Source: Polaribacter pectinis (GTDB taxonomy: Bacteria > Bacteroidota > Bacteroidia > Flavobacteriales > Flavobacteriaceae). Taken from it: a DNA stretch of 64,000 bases. Position 1 is the first letter of the stretch, and each line of letters starts with the position of its first letter. This document shows, one piece after another, positions 46,254 through 55,090 of the stretch. The notes beneath the pieces were generated by a model. That model did no database searches. It was not told the DNA's origin and saw nothing but the letters and a program-made list of their open reading frames with translations. The position numbers were made by a program, and so were the translations under genes. Where the stretch lies: the NCBI RefSeq assembly GCF_014352875.1, contig NZ_CP060695.1, forward strand, positions 1,953,501 through 2,017,500, given 5' to 3'.

Positions 46254-46841
46254 ATGAAAATATTAATATTAGATAATTACGATTCGTTTACCTACAATTT
46301 GGTTCATATGGTAGAGAAAATTACAGGAAATTTCCCTGCAGTTTTCAGAAACGACGAAATCAGTATTGCAGATGTTGGAAATTTCGACATTATTATGTTG
46401 TCTCCAGGACCAGGAATACCAGATGAAGCAGGAATTTTAAAAGAAGTAATTAAAACGTATGCAGGCATAAAACCAATATTCGGAGTTTGTTTAGGTTTAC
46501 AAGCAATTACAGAAGTTTTTGGAGGAAAAATCATCAATTTAGACGAGGTTTTTCACGGAGTTGCCACAGAAATGAGGGTCACAGATAAAAACGCTATTAT
46601 ATTTAAAGATGTTCCTGAAACATTTTTGGCAGCACGTTATCATTCTTGGGCAGCAACAGACGAAGGTTTTCCAGAAGAAATTCAAGTAACCGCAAGAGAC
46701 GAAGATGGTTTAATTCAAGCAATTGAACATAAAATATTTCCAATTTCTGCTGTTCAATTTCACCCAGAATCAATTTTAACAGATGTTGGTGAGCAATTGG
46801 TTACTAATTTTATTAATAAGCATAGCAAAAGCCCATCCTAA
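46254..46841 (+). CDS. trpG: Anthranilate synthase component II (glutamine amidotransferase)
   Basis: 195 residues, class I glutaminase: ILILDNYDSFTYNLVH, LSPGPGIPDEAG, IFGVCLGLQAI (catalytic Cys79) and AVQFHPESILT (His and Glu of the triad). Supplies ammonia to TrpE. It begins four bases after the inverted-repeat element and ends just before another copy. Confidence 0.95.
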   Translation: MKILILDNYDSFTYNLVHMVEKITGNFPAVFRNDEISIADVGNFDIIMLSPGPGIPDEAGILKEVIKTYAGIKPIFGVCLGLQAITEVFGGKIINLDEVFHGVATEMRVTDKNAIIFKDVPETFLAARYHSWAATDEGFPEEIQVTARDEDGLIQAIEHKIFPISAVQFHPESILTDVGEQLVTNFINKHSKSPS

Positions 46842-46981
46842 CCTTCCCAAAGGGAAGGAACGAGTAAGTTTGTGCAAAAAAATAAAATATTATATTTCTG
46901 TGAAAACAGAAATTTTAAAAGTATAAGAAAATAAAACTAACACAAGAGTGTTTTCCCCTTTGGGGAAATTAAAAGGGGCTA
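46828..46981. repeat. Repeat-rich gap between trpG and trpD
   Basis: The left part (46828-46864) repeats the AAGCCCATCCTAACCTTCCC arm found after trpE, overlapping the last codons of trpG; the right part (about 46950-46981) has CCCCTTTGGGGAAATTAAAA-type sequence followed by GGGGCT. Both are interspersed-repeat types; no gene in between. Confidence 0.6.
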
Positions 46982-46982
46982 T

Positions 46983-47972
46983 ATGAAAGCAATTTTAAAC
47001 AGACTTTATAATCACGAAAGATTGTCTAAAGAAGAAGCAAAACAAATCTTAATAGATATTGCTTCAGAAAAATACAATGATGCACATTTAGCTTCATTTA
47101 TGACCGTTTTTATGATGCGTCCAATTACTGCAGATGAACTTTCTGGTTTCAGAAATGCTTTAAAAGAATTGGCTATAAAAGTAGATTTTACTGATTATAA
47201 TACCATAGATATTGTTGGAACTGGTGGCGATGGAAAAGATACATTTAACATATCTACTTTAACCTCATTTATAGTTGCAGGAACAGGTCAAAAAGTTGCA
47301 AAACACGGTAATTATTCTGTGTCTTCGCAATCTGGTTCATCAGATATGTTAGAAAGTTTTGGGTACAATTTTACAAACGATGAAAGTGTTTTAAAAGAGC
47401 ATTTAGAAAAAGCGAATATTTGTTTTTTACATGCGCCAAAATTTCATCCAGCTATGAAAGCTGTAAGTCCAACAAGAAAAGCATTGGCGTTAAAAACGTT
47501 TTTTAATATGTTAGGTCCTTTGGTAAACCCAAGTTCGCCAAACAACCACATGTTGGGGACTTTCAATTTGGAAATTGCACGTTTGTATAATTACATTTTG
47601 CAAGAAGAAAATATCAATTATGGAATTATTCACGCGTTAGATGGTTATGACGAAATCTCATTAACAAGCGGTTTTAAATTTTTTACCAAACACGGAGAAC
47701 AAATTATAAATCCTGAAGATTTAGGTCAGAAAAGAATTCAGCAATCAGAAATATTTGGAGGAAATTCTGTGGCAGATGCAGCAAAGATTTTTAAATCTAT
47801 TTTAGATGGAAAAGGAACAGATGCACAAAATAATGTGGTGTTAACAAATGCTGCTTTTGCATTAACAATTGTTGATGATGCAAAGTCTTTTGAAAATGCT
47901 TTTGAAGAAGCAAAAAAATCGCTTTTTGGATTGAAAGCAAAGAACACATTAGAGAAATTAGTAAGTTTATAA
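46983..47972 (+). CDS. trpD: Anthranilate phosphoribosyltransferase
   Basis: 329 residues. Helical N-terminal domain (RLYNHERLSKEEAKQILIDI) then the glycine-rich PRPP site DIVGTGGDGKDTFNISTLTS, KHGNYSVSSQSGSSDMLESFG and NMLGPLVNP. It joins anthranilate with PRPP. Start ATG follows the repeat-rich gap; a small membrane-protein gene begins one base after its stop. Confidence 0.95.
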   Translation: MKAILNRLYNHERLSKEEAKQILIDIASEKYNDAHLASFMTVFMMRPITADELSGFRNALKELAIKVDFTDYNTIDIVGTGGDGKDTFNISTLTSFIVAGTGQKVAKHGNYSVSSQSGSSDMLESFGYNFTNDESVLKEHLEKANICFLHAPKFHPAMKAVSPTRKALALKTFFNMLGPLVNPSSPNNHMLGTFNLEIARLYNYILQEENINYGIIHALDGYDEISLTSGFKFFTKHGEQIINPEDLGQKRIQQSEIFGGNSVADAAKIFKSILDGKGTDAQNNVVLTNAAFALTIVDDAKSFENAFEEAKKSLFGLKAKNTLEKLVSL

Positions 47973-47973
47973 G

Positions 47974-48144
47974 ATGGCAAAAAAGAAAAACAATTTAATT
48001 CTAATTATTCCAGCTTTCCTTTTAATGGGAGCAGCTGTTGGTATTCAAACAAAAAGTGTAATTAAGCATACTGTTGTTGGTTTGATAGTTGGGATCATAG
48101 TTTACTTTTTTTTGTTATATAGAAATAAAAGATTGAATAATTAA
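47974..48144 (+). CDS. Small two-helix membrane protein
   Basis: 56 residues: basic start MAKKKNN, two hydrophobic segments (about 8-24 and 34-49), loop QTKSVIKHT and a basic tail YRNKRLNN. It starts one base after the trpD stop, suggesting translational coupling in the trp operon. No family recognised, and no obvious link to tryptophan synthesis. Below the usual size limit for gene calling. Confidence 0.5.
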   Translation: MAKKKNNLILIIPAFLLMGAAVGIQTKSVIKHTVVGLIVGIIVYFFLLYRNKRLNN

Positions 48145-48170
48145 CAATTACGAATTAATAATTACGAGTG

Positions 48171-48530
48171 ATGAAAAAGGATAACATAATTCAGACTAAA
48201 AGCTATAATTTTGCAGTTAGAATTGTGAAATTATACAAGCATTTATCACAAGAGAAGAAAGGATTTGTATTAAGTAAACAATTATTACGTTCAGGCACTT
48301 CAATAGGAGCAAATGTTGAAGAAGCAATTGGAGGGCAAAGCAGAAAAGATTTTTTCGCCAAATTAACAATAGCTTACAAGGAAGCTAGAGAATCTCATTA
48401 TTGGATTCGTTTATTAAAAGATACTGATTTTTTATCAGACAAAGAATCAGAATCTTTAATCACAGATATTGAAGAAATTTTAAAAATTATCGGAAGTATT
48501 CAAAAAACAATTAGAAACACAAATTCGTAA
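48171..48530 (+). CDS. Four-helix bundle protein (S23/intervening-sequence type)
   Basis: 119 residues from ATG at 48171 (a GTG one codon earlier is possible). The pattern SYNFAVRIVKLYKHL, KQLLRSGTSIGANVEEAIGG, KLTIAYKEARESHYWIRLL and ESLITDIEEILKIIGS is that of the small four-helix bundle family first seen encoded in 23S rRNA intervening sequences. Function unknown. It is flanked by AATTACGAATT on the left and AATTCGTAATT on the right, an inverted pair, so it looks like a mobile cassette dropped into the trp operon between trpD and trpC. Confidence 0.85.
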   Translation: MKKDNIIQTKSYNFAVRIVKLYKHLSQEKKGFVLSKQLLRSGTSIGANVEEAIGGQSRKDFFAKLTIAYKEARESHYWIRLLKDTDFLSDKESESLITDIEEILKIIGSIQKTIRNTNS

Positions 48531-48559
48531 TTCTTAATTTAGAATTCATAATTAATTAT

Positions 48560-49348
48560 ATGACAATTTTAGATAAAATAATCGCATTTAAAAAGAAGGA
48601 AGTTGCAAAAATAAAAGCAGAAGTTCCTGTAAAGAAATTAGTAGAAAGTCCGAGTTTTGGAAGAACAACTTTTTCATTAAAGAAATCTTTGTTAGAAGTT
48701 GGTTCTACAGGAATTATTGCTGAATACAAAAGACAATCTCCTTCCAAAGGAATTATAAATGATAAAGCAACGATTGCAGAGGTTACAAACGGATATTTAG
48801 ATGCAAATGTAGCTGCACAATCTATTTTAACGGACACTTCATTTTTTGGAGGAACAATGGCAGATTTGATGGAAGCAAGAGTTATAAATCAACAAAAACC
48901 AATCTTAAGAAAAGATTTTATTGTTGATGGATTTCAAATTGTGGAAGCAAAAGCCATTGGAGCAGATGTAATTTTATTAATCGCTTCTTGTTTGACTTCA
49001 ACAGAGCTAAAAAACTACGGAAATTTAGCGGTGGATTTAGGAATGGAAGTTTTGTACGAAGTACATACGCAAGAAGATTTAGATAAAATTAATGATTTAG
49101 ATAACAAGATTATCGGGATTAATAACAGAAATTTAAAAACTTTTGAAGTTGATTTAGAGCATTCTATAAAGTTATCAAATCAAATTCCTGATACGTGTTT
49201 AAAAGTTTCAGAAAGCGGTATTTCTGACCCAAAAATTATTACTGGATTAAAAGAATTTGGTTTTCACGGTTTTTTAATCGGAGAAAACTTCATGAAAGAA
49301 GAAAACCCAGGAGAAGCTTGTCAAGAGTTTATATATCAAATTAGATAA
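48560..49348 (+). CDS. trpC: Indole-3-glycerol-phosphate synthase
   Basis: 262 residues, TIM barrel: IIAEYKRQSPSKGIIN (catalytic Lys), SILTDTSFFGG, PILRKDFIVDGFQI (catalytic Lys), LLIASCL, EVLYEVHT, IGINNRNLKTFEVD and KVSESGISDP. It converts carboxyphenylamino-deoxyribulose-phosphate to indole-glycerol-phosphate. Follows the four-helix bundle cassette; trpF starts two bases after its stop. Confidence 0.95.
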   Translation: MTILDKIIAFKKKEVAKIKAEVPVKKLVESPSFGRTTFSLKKSLLEVGSTGIIAEYKRQSPSKGIINDKATIAEVTNGYLDANVAAQSILTDTSFFGGTMADLMEARVINQQKPILRKDFIVDGFQIVEAKAIGADVILLIASCLTSTELKNYGNLAVDLGMEVLYEVHTQEDLDKINDLDNKIIGINNRNLKTFEVDLEHSIKLSNQIPDTCLKVSESGISDPKIITGLKEFGFHGFLIGENFMKEENPGEACQEFIYQIR

Positions 49349-49350
49349 GT

Positions 49351-50049
49351 ATGAAACTGAAAGTTTGTGGAATGAAATACACAGAAAATATCGAACAAGT
49401 TGCAGGACTTTTACCTGATTACTTGGGTTTTATTTTCTATGAGAAATCAAAAAGAAATTTTGAAGGAATTATTCCTGAACTTCCAAAATCAATTAAGAAA
49501 ACAGGTGTTTTTGTAAATGAATATAAAGAAATTGTAATTTCTTTAGTTGAGGAATATGGTTTAGATGCAATACAGTTACATGGAGACGAATCTGTGGAAT
49601 ATGTTTCTGAATTAAAAAATCAATTAACAGAAAGACGCGCTTTATTTATTGAAGAAAATAAGCACATCAAAAAGCAAAAAAACAAACACACTATTTCTAA
49701 AAATGAAATAGAAATTATAAAAGTATTCGGAATAAAAGATGATTTTAATTTCGATATTTTAAAACCTTATGAAGCTATTGTAGACTTCTTTTTATTTGAT
49801 ACAAAAGGAAAAGAACGTGGTGGAAATGGAGTAACGTTTAATTGGGAAGTTCTTAAAAATTACAATTCTACAAAACCATTTTTCTTAAGTGGAGGTATAG
49901 GATTAGAGCAAATAGAAGAAGTTAAAAACATAAGAAAAACAGATTTACCAATTTACGCATTAGATGTAAATAGCAAGTTTGAAACAAAAGCTGGTTTAAA
50001 ATCAGTAGAAAACATAAAGAGATTTAAGCATGAAATTTCAACCAACTAA
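49351..50049 (+). CDS. trpF: Phosphoribosylanthranilate isomerase
   Basis: 232 residues: [12 protein letters not shown] (catalytic Cys6), [32 protein letters not shown] (catalytic Asp), [13 protein letters not shown] and ALDVNSKFE. About 20 residues longer than many homologues because of a Lys-rich insertion (about 90-118). Its last 20 bases overlap the start of trpB. Confidence 0.93.
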   Translation: MKLKVCGMKYTENIEQVAGLLPDYLGFIFYEKSKRNFEGIIPELPKSIKKTGVFVNEYKEIVISLVEEYGLDAIQLHGDESVEYVSELKNQLTERRALFIEENKHIKKQKNKHTISKNEIEIIKVFGIKDDFNFDILKPYEAIVDFFLFDTKGKERGGNGVTFNWEVLKNYNSTKPFFLSGGIGLEQIEEVKNIRKTDLPIYALDVNSKFETKAGLKSVENIKRFKHEISTN

Positions 50050-51208
50050 AGAAGGTTATTACGGACAATTTGGTGGCGCATTTATTCCAGAATTATTGTA
50101 CCCAAATGTAAAAGAGTTAGAAGATAATTATTTAAAAATTTTAGAATCTGACGAATTTCAAAAAGAGTATAAAGATTTGTTGCAACATTATGTTGGAAGG
50201 CCAAGTCCATTGTATTTAGCAAAAAGATTGTCAGAAAAATATGGCGCAACTATATATTTAAAACGAGAAGATTTAAATCATACAGGTGCACATAAAGTAA
50301 ATAATACTATTGGACAGATTTTAGTAGCAAAACATTTAGGGAAAACAAAAATTATTGCAGAAACTGGTGCAGGACAACATGGTGTTGCAACAGCAACTGT
50401 TTGTGCTTTAATGAATTTGGAATGTACTGTTTTTATGGGCGAAGTTGACATTAAACGTCAGGCTCCAAACGTTGCAAGAATGAAAATGTTAGGCGCAAAA
50501 GTTGTGGCAGCCACAAGTGGAAGTAAAACACTAAAAGATGCTACAAATGAAGCGATAAGATATTGGATTCAGAACCCAGAAACCTATTATTTAATTGGTT
50601 CTGTAGTTGGGCCACATCCATATCCAGATATGGTTGCACGATTACAAGCTGTAATTTCAGAAGAAATGAAAGCACAGTTAAAAGAGCAAACTGGTAATGA
50701 AAACCCAGATACAATTATAGCTTGTGTTGGAGGTGGAAGTAATGCAGCTGGTGCTTTTTATCATTATTTAGAAAACGAAAAAGTAGAATTAATTGCTGTG
50801 GAAGCTGCTGGTTTAGGAGTTAATTCTGGCGAAAGTGCTGCAACATCTCAATTAGGAGAAGTTGGTGTAATTCATGGAAGTAAAACTATTTTAATGCAAG
50901 ATGAATATGGACAAATAGTAGAACCATACTCTCTTTCAGCTGGTTTAGATTATCCTGGAGTTGGTCCTTTACACGCCTATTTATTCGAAACAAAACGTGC
51001 AAAATTTATGAACGCAACTGATAAAGAAGCATTAGATGCTGCTTTTGAGTTGACGAAGATAGAAGGAATAATTCCTGCTTTGGAAACTGCACATGCTTTA
51101 GCTGTTTTACCAAAGATGGATTTGAAAAAAGACCAAGTTGTGGTGATAAATTTATCAGGTAGAGGAGACAAGGATTTAGAAACTTATATTAATCATTTAG
51201 AAAAGTAA
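50030..51208 (+). CDS. trpB: Tryptophan synthase beta chain
   Basis: 392 residues with the PLP lysine in [12 protein letters not shown] (Lys89), [29 protein letters not shown] (phosphate-binding loop), [16 protein letters not shown] and [11 protein letters not shown]. It joins indole and serine. It overlaps the end of trpF and is followed after three bases by trpA, so subunits are made together. Confidence 0.97.
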   Translation: MKFQPTKEGYYGQFGGAFIPELLYPNVKELEDNYLKILESDEFQKEYKDLLQHYVGRPSPLYLAKRLSEKYGATIYLKREDLNHTGAHKVNNTIGQILVAKHLGKTKIIAETGAGQHGVATATVCALMNLECTVFMGEVDIKRQAPNVARMKMLGAKVVAATSGSKTLKDATNEAIRYWIQNPETYYLIGSVVGPHPYPDMVARLQAVISEEMKAQLKEQTGNENPDTIIACVGGGSNAAGAFYHYLENEKVELIAVEAAGLGVNSGESAATSQLGEVGVIHGSKTILMQDEYGQIVEPYSLSAGLDYPGVGPLHAYLFETKRAKFMNATDKEALDAAFELTKIEGIIPALETAHALAVLPKMDLKKDQVVVINLSGRGDKDLETYINHLEK

Positions 51209-51211
51209 GCT

Positions 51212-51979
51212 ATGAATTCGATACAAGAGTTATTTCAGAAAAAAGATAAGAATTTATTGTCTATCTATTTTACTTGCGGATATCCAAAATTAGAGGATAC
51301 TACAAAAGTAATTTCAGAATTAGAAAAAAGTGGTGTCGATTTTATTGAAGTCGGTTTGCCATATTCAGACCCTTTAGCAGATGGACCAACTATACAAGAT
51401 AGTAGTCAAAAAGCATTAGAAAACGGAATTAATTTAGATGTTATTTTTGAGCAGTTATTAGCTCTAAAAGAAACAAATAAAACGCCATTAATTTTAATGG
51501 GATATTTAAACCAAATGCTAAAATTTGGTGAGGAAAAATTTTGTCAAAAAGTAGTTGATTGCGGAATTGACACATTAATTCTGCCAGATTTACCAATGAT
51601 AGAATATGAAAATCATTACAAACAATTATTTGAAAAATACGGTTTAACGAATGTGTTTTTAATTACACCTCATACTTCAGAAGAGAGAATTAGAAAGATA
51701 GATTCTTATTCTAAAGCTTTTATTTATGTTGTTGCTTCGGCTTCAATAACTGGAGCAAAAGGAGAAATTTCTAACAATCAAGTTGCGTATTTCGAAAGAA
51801 TTAGAGCAATGAATTTACAAAGTAAATTGATTGTAGGTTTTGGTATTTCAGATAAATCAACCTTTAATACAGCTTGTAAATATGCAAACGGAACCATTAT
51901 TGGTTCTGCATTTATAAAATATTTAGGTAAAAATGGTGTTGATAAAATTGATGGTTTTATAAAACCAATTATATGTTAA
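51212..51979 (+). CDS. trpA: Tryptophan synthase alpha chain
   Basis: 255 residues, TIM barrel: DFIEVGLPYSDPLADGPTIQ with catalytic Glu46 and Asp57, LILMGYLNQML, LPDLPMIEYE, FLITPHTSEERI, VASASITGAKGEI and GFGISDKSTF. It cleaves indole-glycerol-phosphate to indole, which passes to TrpB. Last gene of the operon; I see no clear hairpin terminator before the next gene. Confidence 0.95.
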   Translation: MNSIQELFQKKDKNLLSIYFTCGYPKLEDTTKVISELEKSGVDFIEVGLPYSDPLADGPTIQDSSQKALENGINLDVIFEQLLALKETNKTPLILMGYLNQMLKFGEEKFCQKVVDCGIDTLILPDLPMIEYENHYKQLFEKYGLTNVFLITPHTSEERIRKIDSYSKAFIYVVASASITGAKGEISNNQVAYFERIRAMNLQSKLIVGFGISDKSTFNTACKYANGTIIGSAFIKYLGKNGVDKIDGFIKPIIC

Positions 51980-52042
51980 ATTTTTAGCAGAAACATTTTA
52001 AAACTTTATTATTCATTAATTTAGCTACTTAAATTTAAAACA

Positions 52043-54523
52043 ATGAAAAAAAATATATTTCTAATATTACTTTTTACAGGTTTTTCAATCTATTCTCAAG
52101 AATATCAAAAAATGATTGATGACGGTAATTTTTCAGTTAAAAAAATACAAGAAACTGCTGAAAAATATTTTGAAGGAAAAGACAAAGGTAGGGGTTCTGG
52201 TTATAAACAATACAAGCGTTGGGAGTATTTCGCTTTGAAACAGCAAGATAAAAATGGTTTGATTAAAGACCCTGTTTATTTATACGACGAATGGAACCAA
52301 TACTCTAAAAAACAAAATATTAAAAATGAAAATTCAGCAAGAGGTTTTAATGATAATTGGTCTGAAGTTGGCCCTAAATATTGGGATGACACTAGCGGTT
52401 GGAATCCAGGAGTAGGAAGAATTTCTGGCTTTGCTGTTGAAAAAACAAATCAAAATCATATTATAGTTGGCTCTATTGGAGGTGGTATTTGGAAAACTAC
52501 AAATGCAGGTGTAAACTGGCAACCTTTAACAGATAATCATGGTAACATGTTTGCTTATTCTCTAGCAATAGACCCAATTAACAACTCCACTTACTACTGG
52601 GGTTCTAGTTCTGGTAGAATTTATAAATCTACTGACTCTGGAGCAGTTTGGACACCAATTGCTAACGCAGGAAACAGTAATATTTTAAAGATACTTATTC
52701 ATCCTACAAATTCTAACATAATTTTTGCAACGTCGGAAAACAGCGGTCTTTATAAATCTACTGATGCTGGAAATTCTTGGGTTAATGTAATCTCTGGAAG
52801 CTCCTATGATGTTGAATTTGATCCTAATGACAGCTCAATTGTATTTGCTTCTGGATCAAAAATACATAGATCTACAGATACTGGAAGTAATTTTACTGAA
52901 ATTACAGGTTTAGGAACAGGAGTTAAAATGCTGGGTGTAACAAAAGCAGATTCAAATAAAGTATATATCGTTGAAGCTTCTGGAGGTACATTTGGTGATT
53001 TTTATTTTTCATTAGATAATGGCCTTAGCTTTTTTAAAGTAACATCACATTCTGGTAAAAACTATTTTGGATATGAATCTAATGCTTCAGACAATAGAGG
53101 ACAAGCTCCTAGAGATATGGGTATTGCCGTTTCTCAAACTAATGCAGATGAAGTTCATATTGCAGGAATAAATACTTGGAGATCTACAGATGGTGGTTTA
53201 AACTTTACTATAACTTCTCAATGGCAACCATCAGAAGCAATTAATGAAAACATTGGTTATTGTCATGCAGATGTAGATGATATTGAATTTATTGGAGATA
53301 ATTTATACGCTATTACAGATGGTGGTATATATATATGTGAAGATTCACCAACACTTAACAAAGATTATTACAGAGATTTAACAACAGGTCTAGGTATTAG
53401 ACAATTTTATTTATTCGGAGTATCTCAAACAGATCCTGTAATTATTTCTGGAGGATCTCAAGACAATGGTTCTTCAGTTTTAAGAAGTGATGGAACTTGG
53501 GTAGATTGGTTAGGAGCAGATGGTTTTGAGTCTTTAATTGATGTTAATGACCCTAATACAATTTATGGCTCTATTTATAACGGAACTTTTTATAAATCTA
53601 CCAACCAAGGTACATCTTATACTAATTTACCAAGACCAGAAACAACTGGTTGGGTTACACCTTTTGAACAAGATAATACAGGTACATTGTACTTTGCAGG
53701 AAAAAAACTTTACAGATCTGATGATGCTGGAAGTACTTGGGTTGCAGATAATTTTGATTTTGATAACTTTATAAACCAAATTAAAATAGCTCCTTCAAAC
53801 AAAGATTACATATATGCTTCAACAGAAGGTGGAAAAATGTATAGTGCAGTAAGTACTCCAGTAGGAAGTATTTGGGAGGAGATTACAGGTTTTTCTGGAA
53901 ACATAAATAGTATTTCTATTCACCCAACAGATCACTTAAAAGTAGCTATTTCTGTTACTGGATCTTCTGAAAAAGTTTATATTACTTCAGATGGTGGATC
54001 AACTTGGACTGGCTACAGCAACAACTTACCAAATTTTACAGCCTATGCATTAGTTTGGGATAATAATGGTAGAGACGGATTGTATTTAGGTATGGATTAT
54101 GGAGTTTATTACATAGACAATCAATTTACAGAATGGAACTTATTTAACACAGGATTACCAAATGTAAAAGTGACAGAATTAGAAATAAATTATGCCGACA
54201 ATAATTTATATGTTGCTACTTATGGTAGAGGTGTTTGGAAATCTCCAAGATCTAATGGAGTTTTAAACATCGAAAATCATATTTTAGAATCTTTAAATGT
54301 TTATCCAAATCCAGCTACAACAAAGCTGAATATCTCTTGGGATAAATCTGAAAACGTAGCTTTAAGATTGTTTAATACAAATGGGCAATTGTTATATTAC
54401 AATAAAGAAACAAGCTTAACTAAACCTTTAGAAATTAATACTTCTCAATTTGCTAGTGGAATTTATTATTTAAAAGTAAGTTCTCATAAAGGAAATTACA
54501 CAAAGAAAATAGTATTAAAATAG
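52043..54523 (+). CDS. Secreted ASP-box (sortilin-like) beta-propeller protein with T9SS sorting domain
   Basis: 826 residues: signal peptide (1-19), then repeated ASP-box blades (WKTTNAGVNWQPL, YKSTDSGAVWTPI, YKSTDAGNSWVNV, HRSTDTGSNFTEI, WRSTDGGLNFTI, YRSDDAGSTWVAD, ITSDGGSTWTGY) of the Sxx-D-x-G-x-x-W type forming a VPS10/sortilin-like propeller, and a C-terminal Por/T9SS sorting domain (about 745-826; NVYPNPATTKLNIS ... KKIVLK). Exported through the type IX system to the surface. Related flavobacterial proteins are annotated as glycosyl-hydrolase-like, but I see no catalytic motif. Confidence 0.82.
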   Translation: MKKNIFLILLFTGFSIYSQEYQKMIDDGNFSVKKIQETAEKYFEGKDKGRGSGYKQYKRWEYFALKQQDKNGLIKDPVYLYDEWNQYSKKQNIKNENSARGFNDNWSEVGPKYWDDTSGWNPGVGRISGFAVEKTNQNHIIVGSIGGGIWKTTNAGVNWQPLTDNHGNMFAYSLAIDPINNSTYYWGSSSGRIYKSTDSGAVWTPIANAGNSNILKILIHPTNSNIIFATSENSGLYKSTDAGNSWVNVISGSSYDVEFDPNDSSIVFASGSKIHRSTDTGSNFTEITGLGTGVKMLGVTKADSNKVYIVEASGGTFGDFYFSLDNGLSFFKVTSHSGKNYFGYESNASDNRGQAPRDMGIAVSQTNADEVHIAGINTWRSTDGGLNFTITSQWQPSEAINENIGYCHADVDDIEFIGDNLYAITDGGIYICEDSPTLNKDYYRDLTTGLGIRQFYLFGVSQTDPVIISGGSQDNGSSVLRSDGTWVDWLGADGFESLIDVNDPNTIYGSIYNGTFYKSTNQGTSYTNLPRPETTGWVTPFEQDNTGTLYFAGKKLYRSDDAGSTWVADNFDFDNFINQIKIAPSNKDYIYASTEGGKMYSAVSTPVGSIWEEITGFSGNINSISIHPTDHLKVAISVTGSSEKVYITSDGGSTWTGYSNNLPNFTAYALVWDNNGRDGLYLGMDYGVYYIDNQFTEWNLFNTGLPNVKVTELEINYADNNLYVATYGRGVWKSPRSNGVLNIENHILESLNVYPNPATTKLNISWDKSENVALRLFNTNGQLLYYNKETSLTKPLEINTSQFASGIYYLKVSSHKGNYTKKIVLK

Positions 54524-54539
54524 ATTCTATATTTCATAA

Positions 54540-54572
54540 AAAAAGCGAAACTAATTAGTTTCGCTTTTTTTT
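54540..54572. terminator. Bidirectional terminator
   Basis: AAAAAGCGAAACTAATTAGTTTCGCTTTTT: a perfect palindromic stem between the convergent propeller-protein and FKBP genes, with A and T runs on both sides. Confidence 0.85.
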
Positions 54573-54592
54573 ATGATTAAATGTAGCTGTGT

Positions 54593-55042
54593 TTAGTTTA
54601 CACTTTTTAATGTAATATCAAAAACTAAAACGGCTCCTCCAGGAATAGAACCTCTTCCATTTGGGCCATAACCTAAATTAGAAGGAATTATTAAAATACC
54701 TTCTCCTTTTTCCTTAAAAAGCTGAATACCTTCTGTCCAGCCAGCAATAACTTGATTCAAATTTGTAGTGTAACCACTTTTATTTTCATCAAAAACTCTA
54801 CCGTTTAAGAAATACCCTTTGTAAATAACTGTTACGTTAGCGCTACTATTTGCAGGTCTAGGTCCAGTTCCTTCTTTATTAATTACATAGTATAAGCCCG
54901 AACTCGTTTTTTTTGCGTCTAAATTATTATCAGCAATGTATTTAATAATATCTGCTTCTGTTTGTGGTTCAAAAGAAGTGTCATCATTAGAACAGGACAC
55001 TAATAAAAAGGCTATAAAAAATATAGATAAATAAGATTTCAT
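54593..55042 (-). CDS. FKBP-type peptidyl-prolyl isomerase lipoprotein
   Basis: 149 residues: lipoprotein signal ending LLVSC (Cys17), a short spacer, and one FKBP domain (about 45-148; SGLYYVINKEGTG, VTVIYKGYFLNGRVFDEN, VIAGWTEGIQLFKEKGEGILIIPSNLGYG, VLVFDITLKSV). The aromatic ligand-pocket residues are kept. It probably helps fold exported proteins at the outer membrane. Monocistronic, sharing a terminator with the convergent propeller gene. Confidence 0.9.
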   Translation of the reverse strand: MKSYLSIFFIAFLLVSCSNDDTSFEPQTEADIIKYIADNNLDAKKTSSGLYYVINKEGTGPRPANSSANVTVIYKGYFLNGRVFDENKSGYTTNLNQVIAGWTEGIQLFKEKGEGILIIPSNLGYGPNGRGSIPGGAVLVFDITLKSVN

Positions 55043-55090
55043 TTTTTTGATTTTTTTTTAAAATATTGAAGGCAAATATAAATTGAAATT

